Assembly (NCBI GenBank): GCA_016861105.1
Contig: BOKS01000001.1
Span: 310,001-374,000 of the forward strand
Source: Betaproteobacteria bacterium
GTDB lineage: Bacteria > Pseudomonadota > Gammaproteobacteria > Burkholderiales > Casimicrobiaceae
Direction: 5' to 3'
Length of the DNA: 64,000 bases
Position numbers and translations under genes: made by a program. The notes beneath the pieces were generated by a model that was not told the DNA's origin, did no database searches, and was given only the letters and a program-made list of their open reading frames with translations. Of the stretch, positions 1 to 9,406 are shown piece by piece. Within the stretch, counting starts at the first letter, position 1. Each line of letters starts with the position of its first letter.

Positions 1-170
1 TGGCGGTGCTGATGGCGATCGACGGCTACGCGCGGCAGGCCAGCGAAATCGCGACGAGCCGCGCCCAGATCGTCCGGCTGGAACCGGTGACGGTGATCGG
101 CGAACGGCCGGCGGCCGCGGCCAACGCCACCGCGGCGGCCACGCAGGGCACTTCGGCGAAGACGCTCTGA
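1..170 (+). CDS. C-terminal end of an unidentified protein (5' truncated by window edge)
   Basis: An open frame runs in from the left edge (codons in phase with position 3) and ends at a TGA at 168-170. The last ~55 residues include VLMAIDGYARQASEIA and a tail rich in Ala and Thr (RPAAAANATAAATQGTSAKTL). The low-complexity tail suggests a flexible C-terminus. The frame is followed about 100 bp later by a strong intrinsic terminator on the same strand, which supports this being a real transcribed gene. No family can be assigned from so short a piece. Confidence 0.5.
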   Translation, partial: AVLMAIDGYARQASEIATSRAQIVRLEPVTVIGERPAAAANATAAATQGTSAKTL

Positions 171-273
171 GCGCGATCCGCCGTTCGACCCATCCGTTCA
201 AAGGATCGCAAGCAAGCGACGATTCGGCGATTTCCTCCGGCGCCTCGCGAACAGACCACGACGCAGAGGCGTT

Positions 274-318
274 CGAGCGGGCAGGTCCCTCCCCCGGACC
301 TCGCCCGCTCGGTTTTTC
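274..318 (+). terminator. Rho-independent terminator
   Basis: CGAGCGGGC plus AGGTCC (274-288) pairs with GGACCT (one bulged C) plus GCCCGCTCG across a CTCCCCC loop, giving about 15 base pairs. The stem is followed by GG and five T residues (313-317). It ends the transcript of the gene running in from the left edge. It also separates that gene from the minus-strand ATPase gene whose stop is at 382. Confidence 0.85.
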
Positions 319-381
319 TTGGCGACGGTCGAATGCGCAACGCGCGCGACCGGCGCCCGGAGCAGGCGCGTTCGTCGTCGT

Positions 382-1278
382 TCAGGCCGGCGTACCTGGC
401 CGCATGCGTCCCTGCTGCCACCACGCGACGACCCGCGACAACATGGTGGCCGGCCTTGCGTAAGGCGTGTCGGCAGCGGCGGCGCGGACGTGCTGCGGAT
501 CGACGCGCGGCGCGCCGTCGCGACAGGCGAGCAGCAGCGACTTGTGCGCGATGATGTTGACGATCCGCGGAACGCCGCGCGCGTGCCGATGCACGAGCGC
601 GGCGACCGCGGTCGGAAACAGCAGCGCGGTGCCGGCCGCGCGCCCCGCCACGCGCAGCCGGTGCGCGAGATAGGCCTCGGTTTCCTGCGCCGACAGCGCG
701 CCAAGTCTGTGCTGCGAGCTGATGCGGCTGGCGAGCGGGCGCAGGTCCGCGCGCGCGAGCTTGTCGTCGAGTTCGGGCTGACCGAACAGCACGATCTGCA
801 GCAGCTTGCGCTTTTCGGTTACGCGAGCGGCCAGCCGCCGCAGCGCTTCGAGTGCATCGGCCGGCATCGCCTGCGCTTCGTCGAGGCAGACGACGACGCG
901 CCGATCGGCCGCGGCCGCCTTCAGCAGCGCGCGGTCGAGCAGCGCGAGCATTCTGCGTTCGGACGCGTTCGCCCGCAGCGGCAGTTTCAGTTCGAGTCCG
1001 ACCGCGAGCAGCAGCGAGCGCGGGGTCAGGCAAGGGTTCGGGATGTACGCGGTGTCGCAGCGGCGTTCGCGGCCCGCGAGGGCAGCGAGGAGGCGCCGGC
1101 AGGCGAGCGTCTTGCCGGTGCCGACTTCGCCGGTGATCTTGACGAAGCCTTCGCCGCCGTCGATCGCCTGCAGCAGCGTGGCGTGCGCTTCCTGCTGGGC
1201 GCGCGACGGATACGCGAACTCCGGGTCCGGCGTGATCGAGAACGGCGGGATCGCGAGCCCGAAGTGTTCCAGATACAT
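382..1278 (-). CDS. ExeA/MshM-like AAA ATPase
   Basis: A 298-residue AAA ATPase of the ExeA/MshM group, which works with secretion and type IV/MSHA pilus machines. The start MYLEHFGLAIPPFSITPDP is the family hallmark. Walker A is GEVGTGKT at residues 50-57 and Walker B is VVVCLDEAQ near 130-138. It continues through FGQPELDDKL and the arginine-rich SRISSQHRLG stretch. No C-terminal peptidoglycan-binding domain is present, so it matches the shorter MshM-like forms. It lies 28 bp downstream of a small membrane protein gene and in the same direction as a pilin gene, so a small pilus operon is likely. The family call is firm; the exact machine it serves is inferred. Confidence 0.85.
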   Translation of the reverse strand: MYLEHFGLAIPPFSITPDPEFAYPSRAQQEAHATLLQAIDGGEGFVKITGEVGTGKTLACRRLLAALAGRERRCDTAYIPNPCLTPRSLLLAVGLELKLPLRANASERRMLALLDRALLKAAAADRRVVVCLDEAQAMPADALEALRRLAARVTEKRKLLQIVLFGQPELDDKLARADLRPLASRISSQHRLGALSAQETEAYLAHRLRVAGRAAGTALLFPTAVAALVHRHARGVPRIVNIIAHKSLLLACRDGAPRVDPQHVRAAAADTPYARPATMLSRVVAWWQQGRMRPGTPA

Positions 1279-1306
1279 CGAATTGGAAGTGCGCTCGGAA
1301 CGCCGC

Positions 1307-1468
1307 CTAGCCGGCCAGCAGGACCGTCAACAGCACCGCCGCGGCGGCCAGCCACCAGGGCGTCAGCCACGACAGCGTGCGCGGCTCTTCGGGTGGGTCG
1401 TTGCGATGCGCGTCGCGCCGGGTCTCGACGAGCGAACCGAACAGCGGAGAGTTGGTGTCGTGTTTCAT
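1307..1468 (-). CDS. Small single-pass membrane protein between pilin and ATPase genes
   Basis: A 53-residue protein starting MKHDTNSPLFGSLVETRR. It has a charged, proline-containing N-terminal half and one C-terminal hydrophobic segment (WWLAAAAVLLTVLLAG). The ATG is at 1468 and is preceded by a GGAG about 9 bases upstream, which decides this start over longer frames. It sits between the pilin gene (1650-2156) and the ExeA-like ATPase gene, all on the minus strand. This fits a small inner-membrane accessory protein, possibly of the MSHA type. No family is recognised and the functional idea is from context only. Confidence 0.55.
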   Translation of the reverse strand: MKHDTNSPLFGSLVETRRDAHRNDPPEEPRTLSWLTPWWLAAAAVLLTVLLAG

Positions 1469-1649
1469 CGCAGACTCCGATGCGTCCCGCGCCGGCCTTC
1501 GCCGCGCGCACTCCGAGCCATGGACCTGCAACGATGCTAGGGAGGCGACGCCATGCGGATCGCCTGAAAAGGCCCGCTTTCGGCGCCGTGCAACGGCGCT
1601 CGGTCGATCGTCCACAGTCGGCAGCCGGCTGCCGTTCGTCGCCGGCGGT

Positions 1650-2156
1650 TCAGCAGCCGCTGGTGGCCAACTCGATCGTCGGCGCGGTGATCGTCGGCGA
1701 TGCCGCGTGGTTGGGCGAGGTGTGGACGATCCGGCACTGTGCCGGGTCAGGCGCCCCGTCGATCCGGATCGTGATCGAACTGCCTGGAGCGGCACCGCCG
1801 CCGATGACCGTCACCCTGTCTTCGGCCGAGATGTTGGCGGCCAGCAGAATGCCGGCCTCCGATGCTTCCGGGTAACCGTGGTTGGTCTGGATCGTCGCGC
1901 CGTCGACGTCGACGTGGCTCAGGCCACCCGGGCCGGCTTCGGTCCGGCCCTTGGCCAACGCGGCCGCTCGCACGACCTGTGCAGCGGCGCGGATCGACCC
2001 GTTCAAGGCCTCGGCTTTCGCACGGCGCGCTTCGCCGCCGATGTTCACGAATCGCGGCAGCGCGACCGCCGAAACGATGGCGAGGATCAGCAGCACGACG
2101 ACCAGCTCGATCAGCGTAAAGCCCGACCGGCGACGACTTTGTGGTGGCTGGGCCAT
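1650..2156 (-). CDS. Type IV/MSHA-like prepilin
   Basis: A 168-residue prepilin. The leader is short and basic (MAQPPQSRRRSG), followed by the cleavage and assembly motif G^FTLIELVVVLLILAIVSA at about residues 12-31. Glu5 of the mature protein is present, and PRFVNIGGEAR, typical of MshA-like pilins, follows. The globular domain is short and ends in Cys (TSGC*), with one earlier Cys in DPAQCRIVH, so a C-terminal disulfide loop is plausible. It would be processed by a prepilin peptidase at the inner membrane. The ATPase and small membrane protein downstream are probably co-transcribed. The rest of an MSHA cluster (mshI-L, mshE, mshG) is not in the window. Confidence 0.85.
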   Translation of the reverse strand: MAQPPQSRRRSGFTLIELVVVLLILAIVSAVALPRFVNIGGEARRAKAEALNGSIRAAAQVVRAAALAKGRTEAGPGGLSHVDVDGATIQTNHGYPEASEAGILLAANISAEDRVTVIGGGAAPGSSITIRIDGAPDPAQCRIVHTSPNHAASPTITAPTIELATSGC

Positions 2157-2373
2157 GACGCGTCCTTTCGCTGCGCGCGCTCCCGTCCTGCGACCGGCGG
2201 CGCTCGGCCGGAAGGGTCCTTTGGCGGGGACGGGCCGGATCCCGACGCGGCGGCATCGCCGGTTCGGCCCGATCGAACGGATTCTGGGTCAGGCGCCGGC
2301 GCGCGGTCCGGCAAGAAGCGACGGCTTCACGGCGTTTTCGCGGGCGTGGGTGCGGTGAGCGCCGCGCGTTGCG

Positions 2374-4248
2374 TCAGTCGCCGGCCGCCCGATCGGGCGA
2401 TGCGGTGACCCGCGGTTCCCGCTCGCGCGGCAGCAACAGGGCCACGCGCGTGCCGGGCTGCCGCGGTTCGATCGCGAGCTGCGCGCCGATCTCCTCGGCG
2501 CGGCGGCGCATGTTGCGCAGGCCGCGGCCGCCTGCGCCTGCGGCCGAAGCCGCCGGCAGTCCGCGACCGTCGTCGTCGACGCAGACCTTGACGCGCCCGT
2601 CCTCCAGCACGGTGCTCACCGTGATCGAAGTCGCCTGCGCGTGCTTGACGACGTTGGCGAGCGCCTCCTGCAGGATGCGCAGCACCTGCAGCGCGGCGGC
2701 CGCATCGAGCCAAGGCAGCGCGGGCAGGTCGCCGACCTCCCAGCGCAGCGCCAGCCCTGCGCCTTCGAGCCGGCGGCCGAGCCGGTAGCGCAGCGTGGCG
2801 AGCAGCGTTGCCAGATCGCCTTCGATCGGCTCCATCGAATCCATCGTCAGCTTCAGATCGTCCACGCACTCGCGCAGCACCTGCGACACCGACGCGATGT
2901 CCATCCTGCCCTGTTCCACCAGCGCGAGCGAGCTCATCAGCGACGAGCCCAGGCCGTCGTGCATCTCGCGCAGCAGCCGCTGCCGCTCCTCGGCTTGCGC
3001 GCGCTCGCGCTCCAGCCCGCGCAGCCGCGCGAACGCGGCCTGCAACTGCTCGCTGCGCTCGTGTACGCGCGCTTCGAGTTCGACGTTGCTGCGTTCGATG
3101 CCCTCGATCGCGGCGAGGAAGCGCCGCTGCGCCGAGTACAGGAACGCGGCGAAGATCGCCACGCCACCGTAGGGCAGCAGGTACACGCGCTCGATGTCGA
3201 TCAGCATCTCCTTCAGCAGCAGGTCGTGCACGCCGAGCGCGAGGTTCAGCCACAGCGATGCGGCCAGCACCGCGACGTCGGGATCGCGCCGCTGCAGCGC
3301 GCCCAGGGTGATCAGCACGGTCACGCCGACCGCGATCGCCGACTGCAGCGCGTAGGCGATCGTCGAAACCACGAACGGATGGCCGAACGCGTCGGGCAGC
3401 GTCAGCACCGCGACCACGACGACCAGCACGAGCAGCGTGACCTCCACCCAGCCGAAGCGCCGCGCGAGCAGCCGGAACGCGTAGGCGTACACCAGCGCCA
3501 TCAGCCAGGTGAGCGCGTTGACGTGCAGCCAGACGTGCCAGGCTTCGCCGACGACCGGCTCGTCGACCCAGAAGTGCAGCGTGCGGACGAACCACGTCAC
3601 GGTGGCCAACGCGAATAGCAGGTAGGCCACCTCGCGCGGCCGCGCCAGCCAGTAGGCCGCCGCCAGCGCGCCCACCATCAGCAGCGCGAGCGCGATCGTC
3701 TGCGGCAGGATCACGCGCGCGTATTCGGCCCGCGCATACAGCGTCGCGGCTTCCTCGCTCGGACCCACCCAGACGGGCGCGAGCCCCATGCCCAGGCGCG
3801 TATCCAGCCGCACCGCCATCAGCACTTCGATCGAGCGCTCGCGCGGCGCGCGCGGGATCTGCACGAACTCGGGCCGATTCCACCAGCTCATGCCGTAGCC
3901 GCCGCGCGAAGTCTGCAGCCGCTGCCCGCCGGCGAAATAGCGCAGGCCGTCGATGCCGCCGACGAGCCGCGGCACGTACAGACCGACAGGCCCTTCGAAC
4001 GAAGCGTCCGAACGGATGCGGTACCAGCGCCACACCGGACCGCCGCCCGGCTCGTGCCGCACGATCTCGGGCAAGGCGACCGGCGACCACGCGGCATCGG
4101 CGGCAGGCACTTCGAACTCGCCGCTCGCGGGAACGACCAGCAATTCGACCGTCTCGATGCGGACGGCCTGCGCGGCGGCGGCCGGCGCTTCGGCGAGCCC
4201 GGCCAGCGCGAGCGCTGCGGCCCACCAGCAGCGAGCGACGAGCGCCAT
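2374..4248 (-). CDS. Membrane sensor histidine kinase (7TMR-DISM type, HisKA_3)
   Basis: A 624-residue kinase. It has a signal-like N-terminus ending AEAPAAAAQ, a periplasmic beta-rich domain (about 30-190, resembling 7TMR-DISM extracellular domains) and about seven hydrophobic segments (190-390). A coiled coil with ELEARVHERSEQLQ follows. The HisKA_3 dimerisation/phosphoacceptor box REMHDGLGSSLMSSL has its His at residue 430. The NarL-type ATPase domain shows QEALANVVKHA as N box and DDDGRGLP as G box. It lies 59 bp downstream of a matching LuxR/NarL response regulator on the same strand, so the two form a two-component system. The signal sensed cannot be read from sequence. Confidence 0.87.
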   Translation of the reverse strand: MALVARCWWAAALALAGLAEAPAAAAQAVRIETVELLVVPASGEFEVPAADAAWSPVALPEIVRHEPGGGPVWRWYRIRSDASFEGPVGLYVPRLVGGIDGLRYFAGGQRLQTSRGGYGMSWWNRPEFVQIPRAPRERSIEVLMAVRLDTRLGMGLAPVWVGPSEEAATLYARAEYARVILPQTIALALLMVGALAAAYWLARPREVAYLLFALATVTWFVRTLHFWVDEPVVGEAWHVWLHVNALTWLMALVYAYAFRLLARRFGWVEVTLLVLVVVVAVLTLPDAFGHPFVVSTIAYALQSAIAVGVTVLITLGALQRRDPDVAVLAASLWLNLALGVHDLLLKEMLIDIERVYLLPYGGVAIFAAFLYSAQRRFLAAIEGIERSNVELEARVHERSEQLQAAFARLRGLERERAQAEERQRLLREMHDGLGSSLMSSLALVEQGRMDIASVSQVLRECVDDLKLTMDSMEPIEGDLATLLATLRYRLGRRLEGAGLALRWEVGDLPALPWLDAAAALQVLRILQEALANVVKHAQATSITVSTVLEDGRVKVCVDDDGRGLPAASAAGAGGRGLRNMRRRAEEIGAQLAIEPRQPGTRVALLLPREREPRVTASPDRAAGD

Positions 4249-4307
4249 CGCTGCGCGCTCAGTCGCCTGCGCCGGCGGCGCGGCGCGCGGTCCGCTGCCG
4301 TGTGTGC

Positions 4308-4961
4308 TCAGGTGCGGAGCAAGCCGAGCTTCGTGGCTTCATAGACCGCCTCGGTCTTCGAGCGGACCTGAAGCTTCGCATAGATGCGCTTGACGTAAGT
4401 GCTGACGGTGTGCGACGAGACCTCTTGCAGGCGCGCGATCTCGTCGAAGGTGAAGCCTTTGCTGATCAGTTCGAGCACCGCCTGCTCGCGCGCCGACAGC
4501 GCCGGCACCCCGGAGGCCGGCACCGGTGCGATCGGCTGGAAGCGTTGCAGCAGTTGGCGCGCGATCACCGGACTGATCGGGCTGCCGCCCGCGTGCAGCC
4601 GGCGGATGTGGTCGGCCAGCTCAGGTCCCGCCATGTCTTTCAGCAGATAGCCGGTGGCGCCGGCCTCCAGCGCGCGAAACACGTTGCGCTCGTCGCCGAA
4701 GACCGTCACGACCATCGCGTCGCATTCGGGGTGCTGGCGGCGCGCTTCTTCGATCAGCGCGAGCCCCGAGCCGTCGGGCAGCTCCAGATCGACGAGCAGC
4801 ACGTCGGGCGACTCGCGCGCGAGCAACGCGCGCCCTTCGACGAGCGTGGCCGCCGCGCCAAGCAGGCGCAGGCCTTCGGCGGCGCTGACGACGTTGCACA
4901 GCGCCAGCCGGAACTTGTCGTCGTCTTCGACGAGCGCGACCGCGATGCCTGTGGCAGCCAT
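4308..4961 (-). CDS. NarL/LuxR-family response regulator
   Basis: A 217-residue two-domain regulator. The receiver domain has the acidic pocket VEDDD (residues 11-15), phospho-acceptor Asp58 in LLVDLELPDGSG and the conserved Lys in YLLKDMAG. It is followed by a LuxR-type helix-turn-helix: LSAREQAVLELISKGFTFDEIA with VSSHTVSTYVKRIYAKLQVRSKTEAV. It precedes the histidine kinase gene by 59 bp on the same strand and is almost certainly its partner. The divergent gap to the BTAD regulator (4962-5177) holds a perfect CCCTGA-TT-TCAGGG palindrome at 5029-5042, a possible operator for either gene. Confidence 0.9.
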   Translation of the reverse strand: MAATGIAVALVEDDDKFRLALCNVVSAAEGLRLLGAAATLVEGRALLARESPDVLLVDLELPDGSGLALIEEARRQHPECDAMVVTVFGDERNVFRALEAGATGYLLKDMAGPELADHIRRLHAGGSPISPVIARQLLQRFQPIAPVPASGVPALSAREQAVLELISKGFTFDEIARLQEVSSHTVSTYVKRIYAKLQVRSKTEAVYEATKLGLLRT

Positions 4962-5177
4962 GTGGCAATGCTAGGCCGCAGGCGCGCGTGGCGAAAGCCC
5001 ACGGGCGGCCAATCGGTGCTCCTGCGTGTCCCTGATTTCAGGGGCAACGGCAAACGGTGCGTGCACAGTACGTTGGCCGCGGCGCCTGTTCTGGCCCTCG
5101 CGCCGGACGCGAAGGAAGCGTAGGGTAGGCGCTGCCCGCGACCGCGTAGCGAAGGAGCATGCAAGGCAGCATCCGCC

Positions 5178-7187
5178 ATGGCGACCGCGACGCAAGCACA
5201 GCACGATCCGTGGCGCCATCTGGTTCAGGCGCACCGTCGGATCGCGCACGACGACGCGCAGGCAGCGCGCGAGATCGAGCGCTGCTGGCGCGAGTTCGAC
5301 CATGCCGATGCGCGCGACGGCCGGCTGTGTGCGGCGGCGGCGATGTGCGAGTGGAGCCACGTGCAGCGGCGCGACTTTCGCGCCTATGCGCTGTGGCGCC
5401 AACGGCTGGAAGCCGCGCTCGCCCCGGGCTGGCCGGCGCTCGGCCCCGAGCACGAGCTGCGGGCGCTCACCGGCGCTGCCTGGGCGGCATTGGTCACGCC
5501 GCTGGCCGGCGTGCCGCCGCTCGAGTTGAAGCAGCGGATCGTCAGCCGACTCGATCAGATGTCAGGCCATTCCGGCTCGAGCGCTTCGCTATGTCTGACC
5601 GCGGCGGCGGCTGCCGTGTACCTCGCCGGGCACAACGATGACGTCGCCGGCATGGAAGCCGTCGTAGCGCAGGCTGCGTCCTTTGTTGATGCCGCCGATG
5701 CGCCGGCGCGCGTACGGTGGCTGCACGCGGCCGGCGCCATGTTCGCCTTCACGCTGCCGCCTGACCCGCGCGGCATGAAAATGCTGGCGCAGGCACGCGA
5801 GCTGGCGGCGCGCGAGAACCTGCGCAGCGCGCTGTTCGACATCTGCCACGAGGAGATCTTCCTGCGGCTCGGCCGCGAAGGGCCGGCGGGCCTGGACTCG
5901 CTGTTCGAGCAGATGCTGGCCGCGCTCGACCCGACCCGGCTGTACGACGTGGCGCGCCGCCATCACCTGCAGGCGCGCCGCGCGTTGCACGTTCCCGCAC
6001 AAGCGGGCAACGCGGTCTACTACGGGCGCATCGCGGTTGAGTTGCTGGAGCAAAGCGCGTATCCGATCGGCGATGCCGCGCTGCTGTACACGACCTATGC
6101 GTACGCCTGCGCCCGCCACGGCGACCATGCCGCCGGCCTGGCGGCGATGGAGAAGGTCGCCGCGCACTCCGGCGGCGCGCAGCGCCGCCAGCAGCAATCG
6201 ATCGCCTTGTTCCTGCGCGCCTACGCGGTGCTGAAAAAGCAATCGCCCGAGCAGGCGCGGGCGCTGCTGCAGCAGGCGTTTGCCGAAGCCGACCGCATGC
6301 AGTGGTTCGGCTTTCGGCCGGTGCCCGAGGTCGCCGGCCTGTTAGTCGAAGCGGCGCTGCGGTTGAACCTCGAGACGGCAGCTTATGCACGCAAGCTGGT
6401 CCAGCTGCGCAAGCTCGAGCCGCCGGGCTACTCGGCCGCGTGGCCCTGGAAGCTGCGCATCGCCACCTTCGGCCGCTTCGAACTGGCGTCGAGCGCGGGT
6501 CCGCTGGCGGCGAGCGGCAAGTTGCCGCGCAAGACGTTCGAACTGCTGCAGTACGTGGCCGGCAGTCCGCAGTTGACGGCGGCCGCGGATCGGTTGACCG
6601 CGTCGCTCTGGCCCGAGCTGGAAGGCGATCTCGCGCGCGGCGCGTTTCGCACGGCCTTGCATCGGCTGCGCAAGCTGCTCGACGACGCCGAGGCGGTGCA
6701 GTTCGACGGCACCAGTGTGCGCATCGACCCGGCGCGCGTGTGGGTCGACGCGCTCGCGTTCGAGCGTCTGGTCGATTCGACCGAGGCGGCCCTGCGCCGC
6801 AGCGACGGCGCCCGCGCCCGCTTCGACGGCGCCGAGGCGCTGGCGCTGTACGCGGGTCACTTCCTGGCCGATCAGCAGGACGCGCCGTGGATGCTGACCG
6901 CGCAGGAGCGGCTGCGCAGCCGCTTCGTTCGCCTGGTCGCCATGCTGGGCGAGCACTACGAGCGCAGCGGTGCGACGGCCGAAGCCCAGGCGCTGTACAG
7001 GAAAGCCATCGAGCTCGACCCGCTGGACGAAGAGATCGCGCGCCGGCTGATGGCGCTGCTGCGCGACGCGGGCGAGACGAGCGCAGCCCTGGAGGTTTTC
7101 CGCGGCCTGCGACAGCGGCTGTCGGTGGTGCTCGGCCGCGCGCCGTCGGCGCAGACCCAGCGGCTGGCCGACACGTTGCGCGCGTGA
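5178..7187 (+). CDS. TPR/BTAD-domain transcriptional regulator
   Basis: A 669-residue protein. The first ~410 residues are alpha-helical, TPR-like and enzyme-motif free. From about 425 comes WKLRIATFGRFEL and a winged-helix/OmpR-like DNA-binding segment (LPRKTFELLQYVAGSP). It is followed by the bacterial transcriptional activator domain: DVARGAFRTALHRLRKLL-type start, VWVDALAFERLV, and TPR-like ALYRKAIELDPLDEEIARRLM to the end. This is the architecture of SARP/AfsR-like regulators without the NB-ARC domain. It is divergent from the two-component system and heads a run of plus-strand lipoprotein genes, which may be its targets. The target link is inferred. Confidence 0.75.
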   Translation: MATATQAQHDPWRHLVQAHRRIAHDDAQAAREIERCWREFDHADARDGRLCAAAAMCEWSHVQRRDFRAYALWRQRLEAALAPGWPALGPEHELRALTGAAWAALVTPLAGVPPLELKQRIVSRLDQMSGHSGSSASLCLTAAAAAVYLAGHNDDVAGMEAVVAQAASFVDAADAPARVRWLHAAGAMFAFTLPPDPRGMKMLAQARELAARENLRSALFDICHEEIFLRLGREGPAGLDSLFEQMLAALDPTRLYDVARRHHLQARRALHVPAQAGNAVYYGRIAVELLEQSAYPIGDAALLYTTYAYACARHGDHAAGLAAMEKVAAHSGGAQRRQQQSIALFLRAYAVLKKQSPEQARALLQQAFAEADRMQWFGFRPVPEVAGLLVEAALRLNLETAAYARKLVQLRKLEPPGYSAAWPWKLRIATFGRFELASSAGPLAASGKLPRKTFELLQYVAGSPQLTAAADRLTASLWPELEGDLARGAFRTALHRLRKLLDDAEAVQFDGTSVRIDPARVWVDALAFERLVDSTEAALRRSDGARARFDGAEALALYAGHFLADQQDAPWMLTAQERLRSRFVRLVAMLGEHYERSGATAEAQALYRKAIELDPLDEEIARRLMALLRDAGETSAALEVFRGLRQRLSVVLGRAPSAQTQRLADTLRA

Positions 7188-7287
7188 ATCTTCACGCCGC
7201 TGCGCCCACTGCGCGATCCGTGATGCTGCCGTAACGCTGCCGCCGCTACACCTGCGCCTCATGCGGGGCAGGCCAGTGGAGGCGGCG

Positions 7288-7824
7288 ATGAACGTGCAGA
7301 CCGGGGCGGCGCGACCTGCGGCGGCCGAGCTTGCGCTCGATCAGGCGGCCGCTGACTTTGCCGAGCGCGCCGGCGCGCTGGCCGATCTGTTCGCACGCTG
7401 GCGCAGGCCGGCGCTCGCGCGCACCGTGATCGCCAGCCTGCTGGCCGACGACGGCGACACCTTCCGCGAGCTACTGCGCGACTTCGATCCGCCGGTGCTC
7501 GGCAAGTGCTGGTGGGTGCGCGAGGTCGTCGAGAAGGTCGTTGCCTCGACGCAGATGAGAACCGTGTGCCGGCTGCGCACCGATCTGACACCCGGCGAAC
7601 GGCTGCTGTACCTGCGGCTGGTGCAGCGGTTTCGCGACCGCACGGCCGTGTTGGCCGAAGCGAGTAGCGCCCTGGACGCGCGCGGCGGCGTCGGCGCGGA
7701 GATCGCGCCCGGCGATTTTCTGGAAGCGCTGCGCGCCGAGGGACTGGTGATCTGCACGGAAGAGCCGGTCGAGGGCGCGGGCCTGCAACAGGTGCTGGCG
7801 CGGCCGGCACTGCTTTGCGTGTGA
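7288..7824 (+). CDS. Conserved-looking hypothetical protein, unknown function
   Basis: A 178-residue soluble protein with no recognised motif. The start at 7288 is chosen over an upstream in-frame ATG at 7261 because TGGAGG lies 5 bases before it. The same 15-base stretch (TGGAGGCGGCGATGA) is found at the start of the next gene. The sequence is helix-rich, with FRELLRDFDPPVLGKCWWVREVVEKV in its middle and LYLRLVQRFRDR further on. It lacks a signal peptide and membrane segments. Position after the BTAD regulator and before a lipoprotein suggests one transcription unit. Confidence 0.6.
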   Translation: MNVQTGAARPAAAELALDQAAADFAERAGALADLFARWRRPALARTVIASLLADDGDTFRELLRDFDPPVLGKCWWVREVVEKVVASTQMRTVCRLRTDLTPGERLLYLRLVQRFRDRTAVLAEASSALDARGGVGAEIAPGDFLEALRAEGLVICTEEPVEGAGLQQVLARPALLCV

Positions 7825-7923
7825 AGCGATGCGCGGCTGCGCCTGTCCCCGATTCCGGGTTCATGCCGAACGCGGCGGCCGCACTAACTTGGCAGCCATC
7901 GGACGCAACGGATGGAGGCGGCG

Positions 7924-9378
7924 ATGAGCGGATCGAGCGAGAACGGGGCAATGAGGCTGAAACCCTTACTGGCCGCCGCGTTGACCGGCGTGCTGCTCGC
8001 TGCGTGCGGCGGCGGCACCGGCGATCCACCGGCGCCTCCCGCACCCGCGCCAGGACCGGCGCCCGCACCGGGGCCTGCGCCTGCACCCTCACCTGCACCC
8101 GCGCCGACGCCTGCACCGCCGCCGATTGCGGTCACGCCCGCAGGAATTCCGGAGGGACTGCCGACGTTTGCGACGATCGGCGCCAGTGGCGGCACGCTGG
8201 TGAGTAGCGACGGCCGCCTGACCGTCACCGTGCCCGCCGGTGCGTTGGCTGGAGACACCGAAGTTGGCATCCAGCCGATCACCGCGACTGCACCGGGCGC
8301 GCTCGGCGCTGCGTACCGGTTGACCCCTGAAGGCCGCAGCTTTGCGCAGCCGGCGACACTCACCTTTCGCTACTCGGCAGAGGAAGCCGGCGCCAGTGCG
8401 CCGAGCGCGCTGCGCGTGGCCACACAGGACGCGCAGGGCCGCTGGGGCTTGCCGGCGACGACGAGCGACGCATCGATGCGCACGCTGTCGGTCGCGACGA
8501 CGCACTTCAGCGACTGGAGTTACGTGAGCGGCGAGCAGCTCAGGCCTGCGTCTGCGAGCGTTCTCGTAGGCACGTCCCAGCCACTGCAATACAGCGTCTG
8601 CGGCGATGCCGACGATGGCCGTGGCGGCGACGACGAGAACCATCAGCGGTTCCTGCTCCCGTGCACCGACGTTCACAGTCCATTCCCCGCGCGCTGGGCC
8701 GTCAATGGGATCAACGGCGGCAACGCCAGCATCGGCAGAATCGGTCCTCCCGACGTATCCAGGGATTGGTACGGGGTCTACGACGCGCCGGCGACGGTGC
8801 CCAGCCCGAACCCGGTGGCGGCCAGCGTCACATGGGGCGACCAAGCGCAATTGACACTGGTGTCGCAGCTCACGGTCGTCGCCGAGATCCCCGCCTACGA
8901 GGGCACTTTCGCTTCCCGCTTCAACGCGGCCACGGCCGGCGCCGAGTCGAAGTTGCTGGGGAACGTCAGGTTCGCGTGGGTATCGACCGACCCTCAAACC
9001 GGTGCGCTCACCTACCAGGGCAGTGGACGAGCGCAATTGAGCGGTCGGTTCACCGCTGCCGATGGCCGCGCCTGTGTATGGGACACCGCGACCGGCGACC
9101 TTCAGAGCGCTTCGTCACTGATCGTCCTTCCTGCCGGCAACGGCGATCTTTCGAAGCGCTACCAGATCGCGCTGTATGCCCAGGCGATGTCCACGCTGCG
9201 TTGCGACGGTTCCGATCCGGCGCCGGGGCCGCTGGTCGTATCGCACAGCGTGAGCGTCGACCAGCAGTGCGCTTTGCCGAGCTACGAGGAACTCTGGCGG
9301 TTCGCCGGCAGTTGGAACTGCACCCTGCCGGGCAGTGGATCGACGAGCGCCAACTGGACCCTGTATGCGCACCAGTAG
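7924..9378 (+). CDS. Lipoprotein with Pro/Ala linker and ZU5-like beta domain
   Basis: A ~484-residue exported lipoprotein. The lipobox is LLAAC, with Cys about residue 27 from the 7924 start. An alternative start at 7951 (MRLKPLLAAALTG) gives a more compact signal peptide. The Cys is followed by GGGTGDPPA and a ~35-residue repeat of Pro-Ala units, a spacer away from the membrane. A segment GGTLVSSDGRLTVTVPAGAL and TFRYS follows and resembles ZU5/adhesin-type beta domains. The remainder is unrecognised and has several Cys residues. The next gene encodes a lipoprotein with the same mature N-terminus, so they are probably made and sorted together. It likely sits on the periplasmic or outer face. 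Confidence 0.7.
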   Translation: MSGSSENGAMRLKPLLAAALTGVLLAACGGGTGDPPAPPAPAPGPAPAPGPAPAPSPAPAPTPAPPPIAVTPAGIPEGLPTFATIGASGGTLVSSDGRLTVTVPAGALAGDTEVGIQPITATAPGALGAAYRLTPEGRSFAQPATLTFRYSAEEAGASAPSALRVATQDAQGRWGLPATTSDASMRTLSVATTHFSDWSYVSGEQLRPASASVLVGTSQPLQYSVCGDADDGRGGDDENHQRFLLPCTDVHSPFPARWAVNGINGGNASIGRIGPPDVSRDWYGVYDAPATVPSPNPVAASVTWGDQAQLTLVSQLTVVAEIPAYEGTFASRFNAATAGAESKLLGNVRFAWVSTDPQTGALTYQGSGRAQLSGRFTAADGRACVWDTATGDLQSASSLIVLPAGNGDLSKRYQIALYAQAMSTLRCDGSDPAPGPLVVSHSVSVDQQCALPSYEELWRFAGSWNCTLPGSGSTSANWTLYAHQ

Positions 9379-9406
9379 CGGCAGGCCGCTGGGCGGAGGA
9401 GATCAC

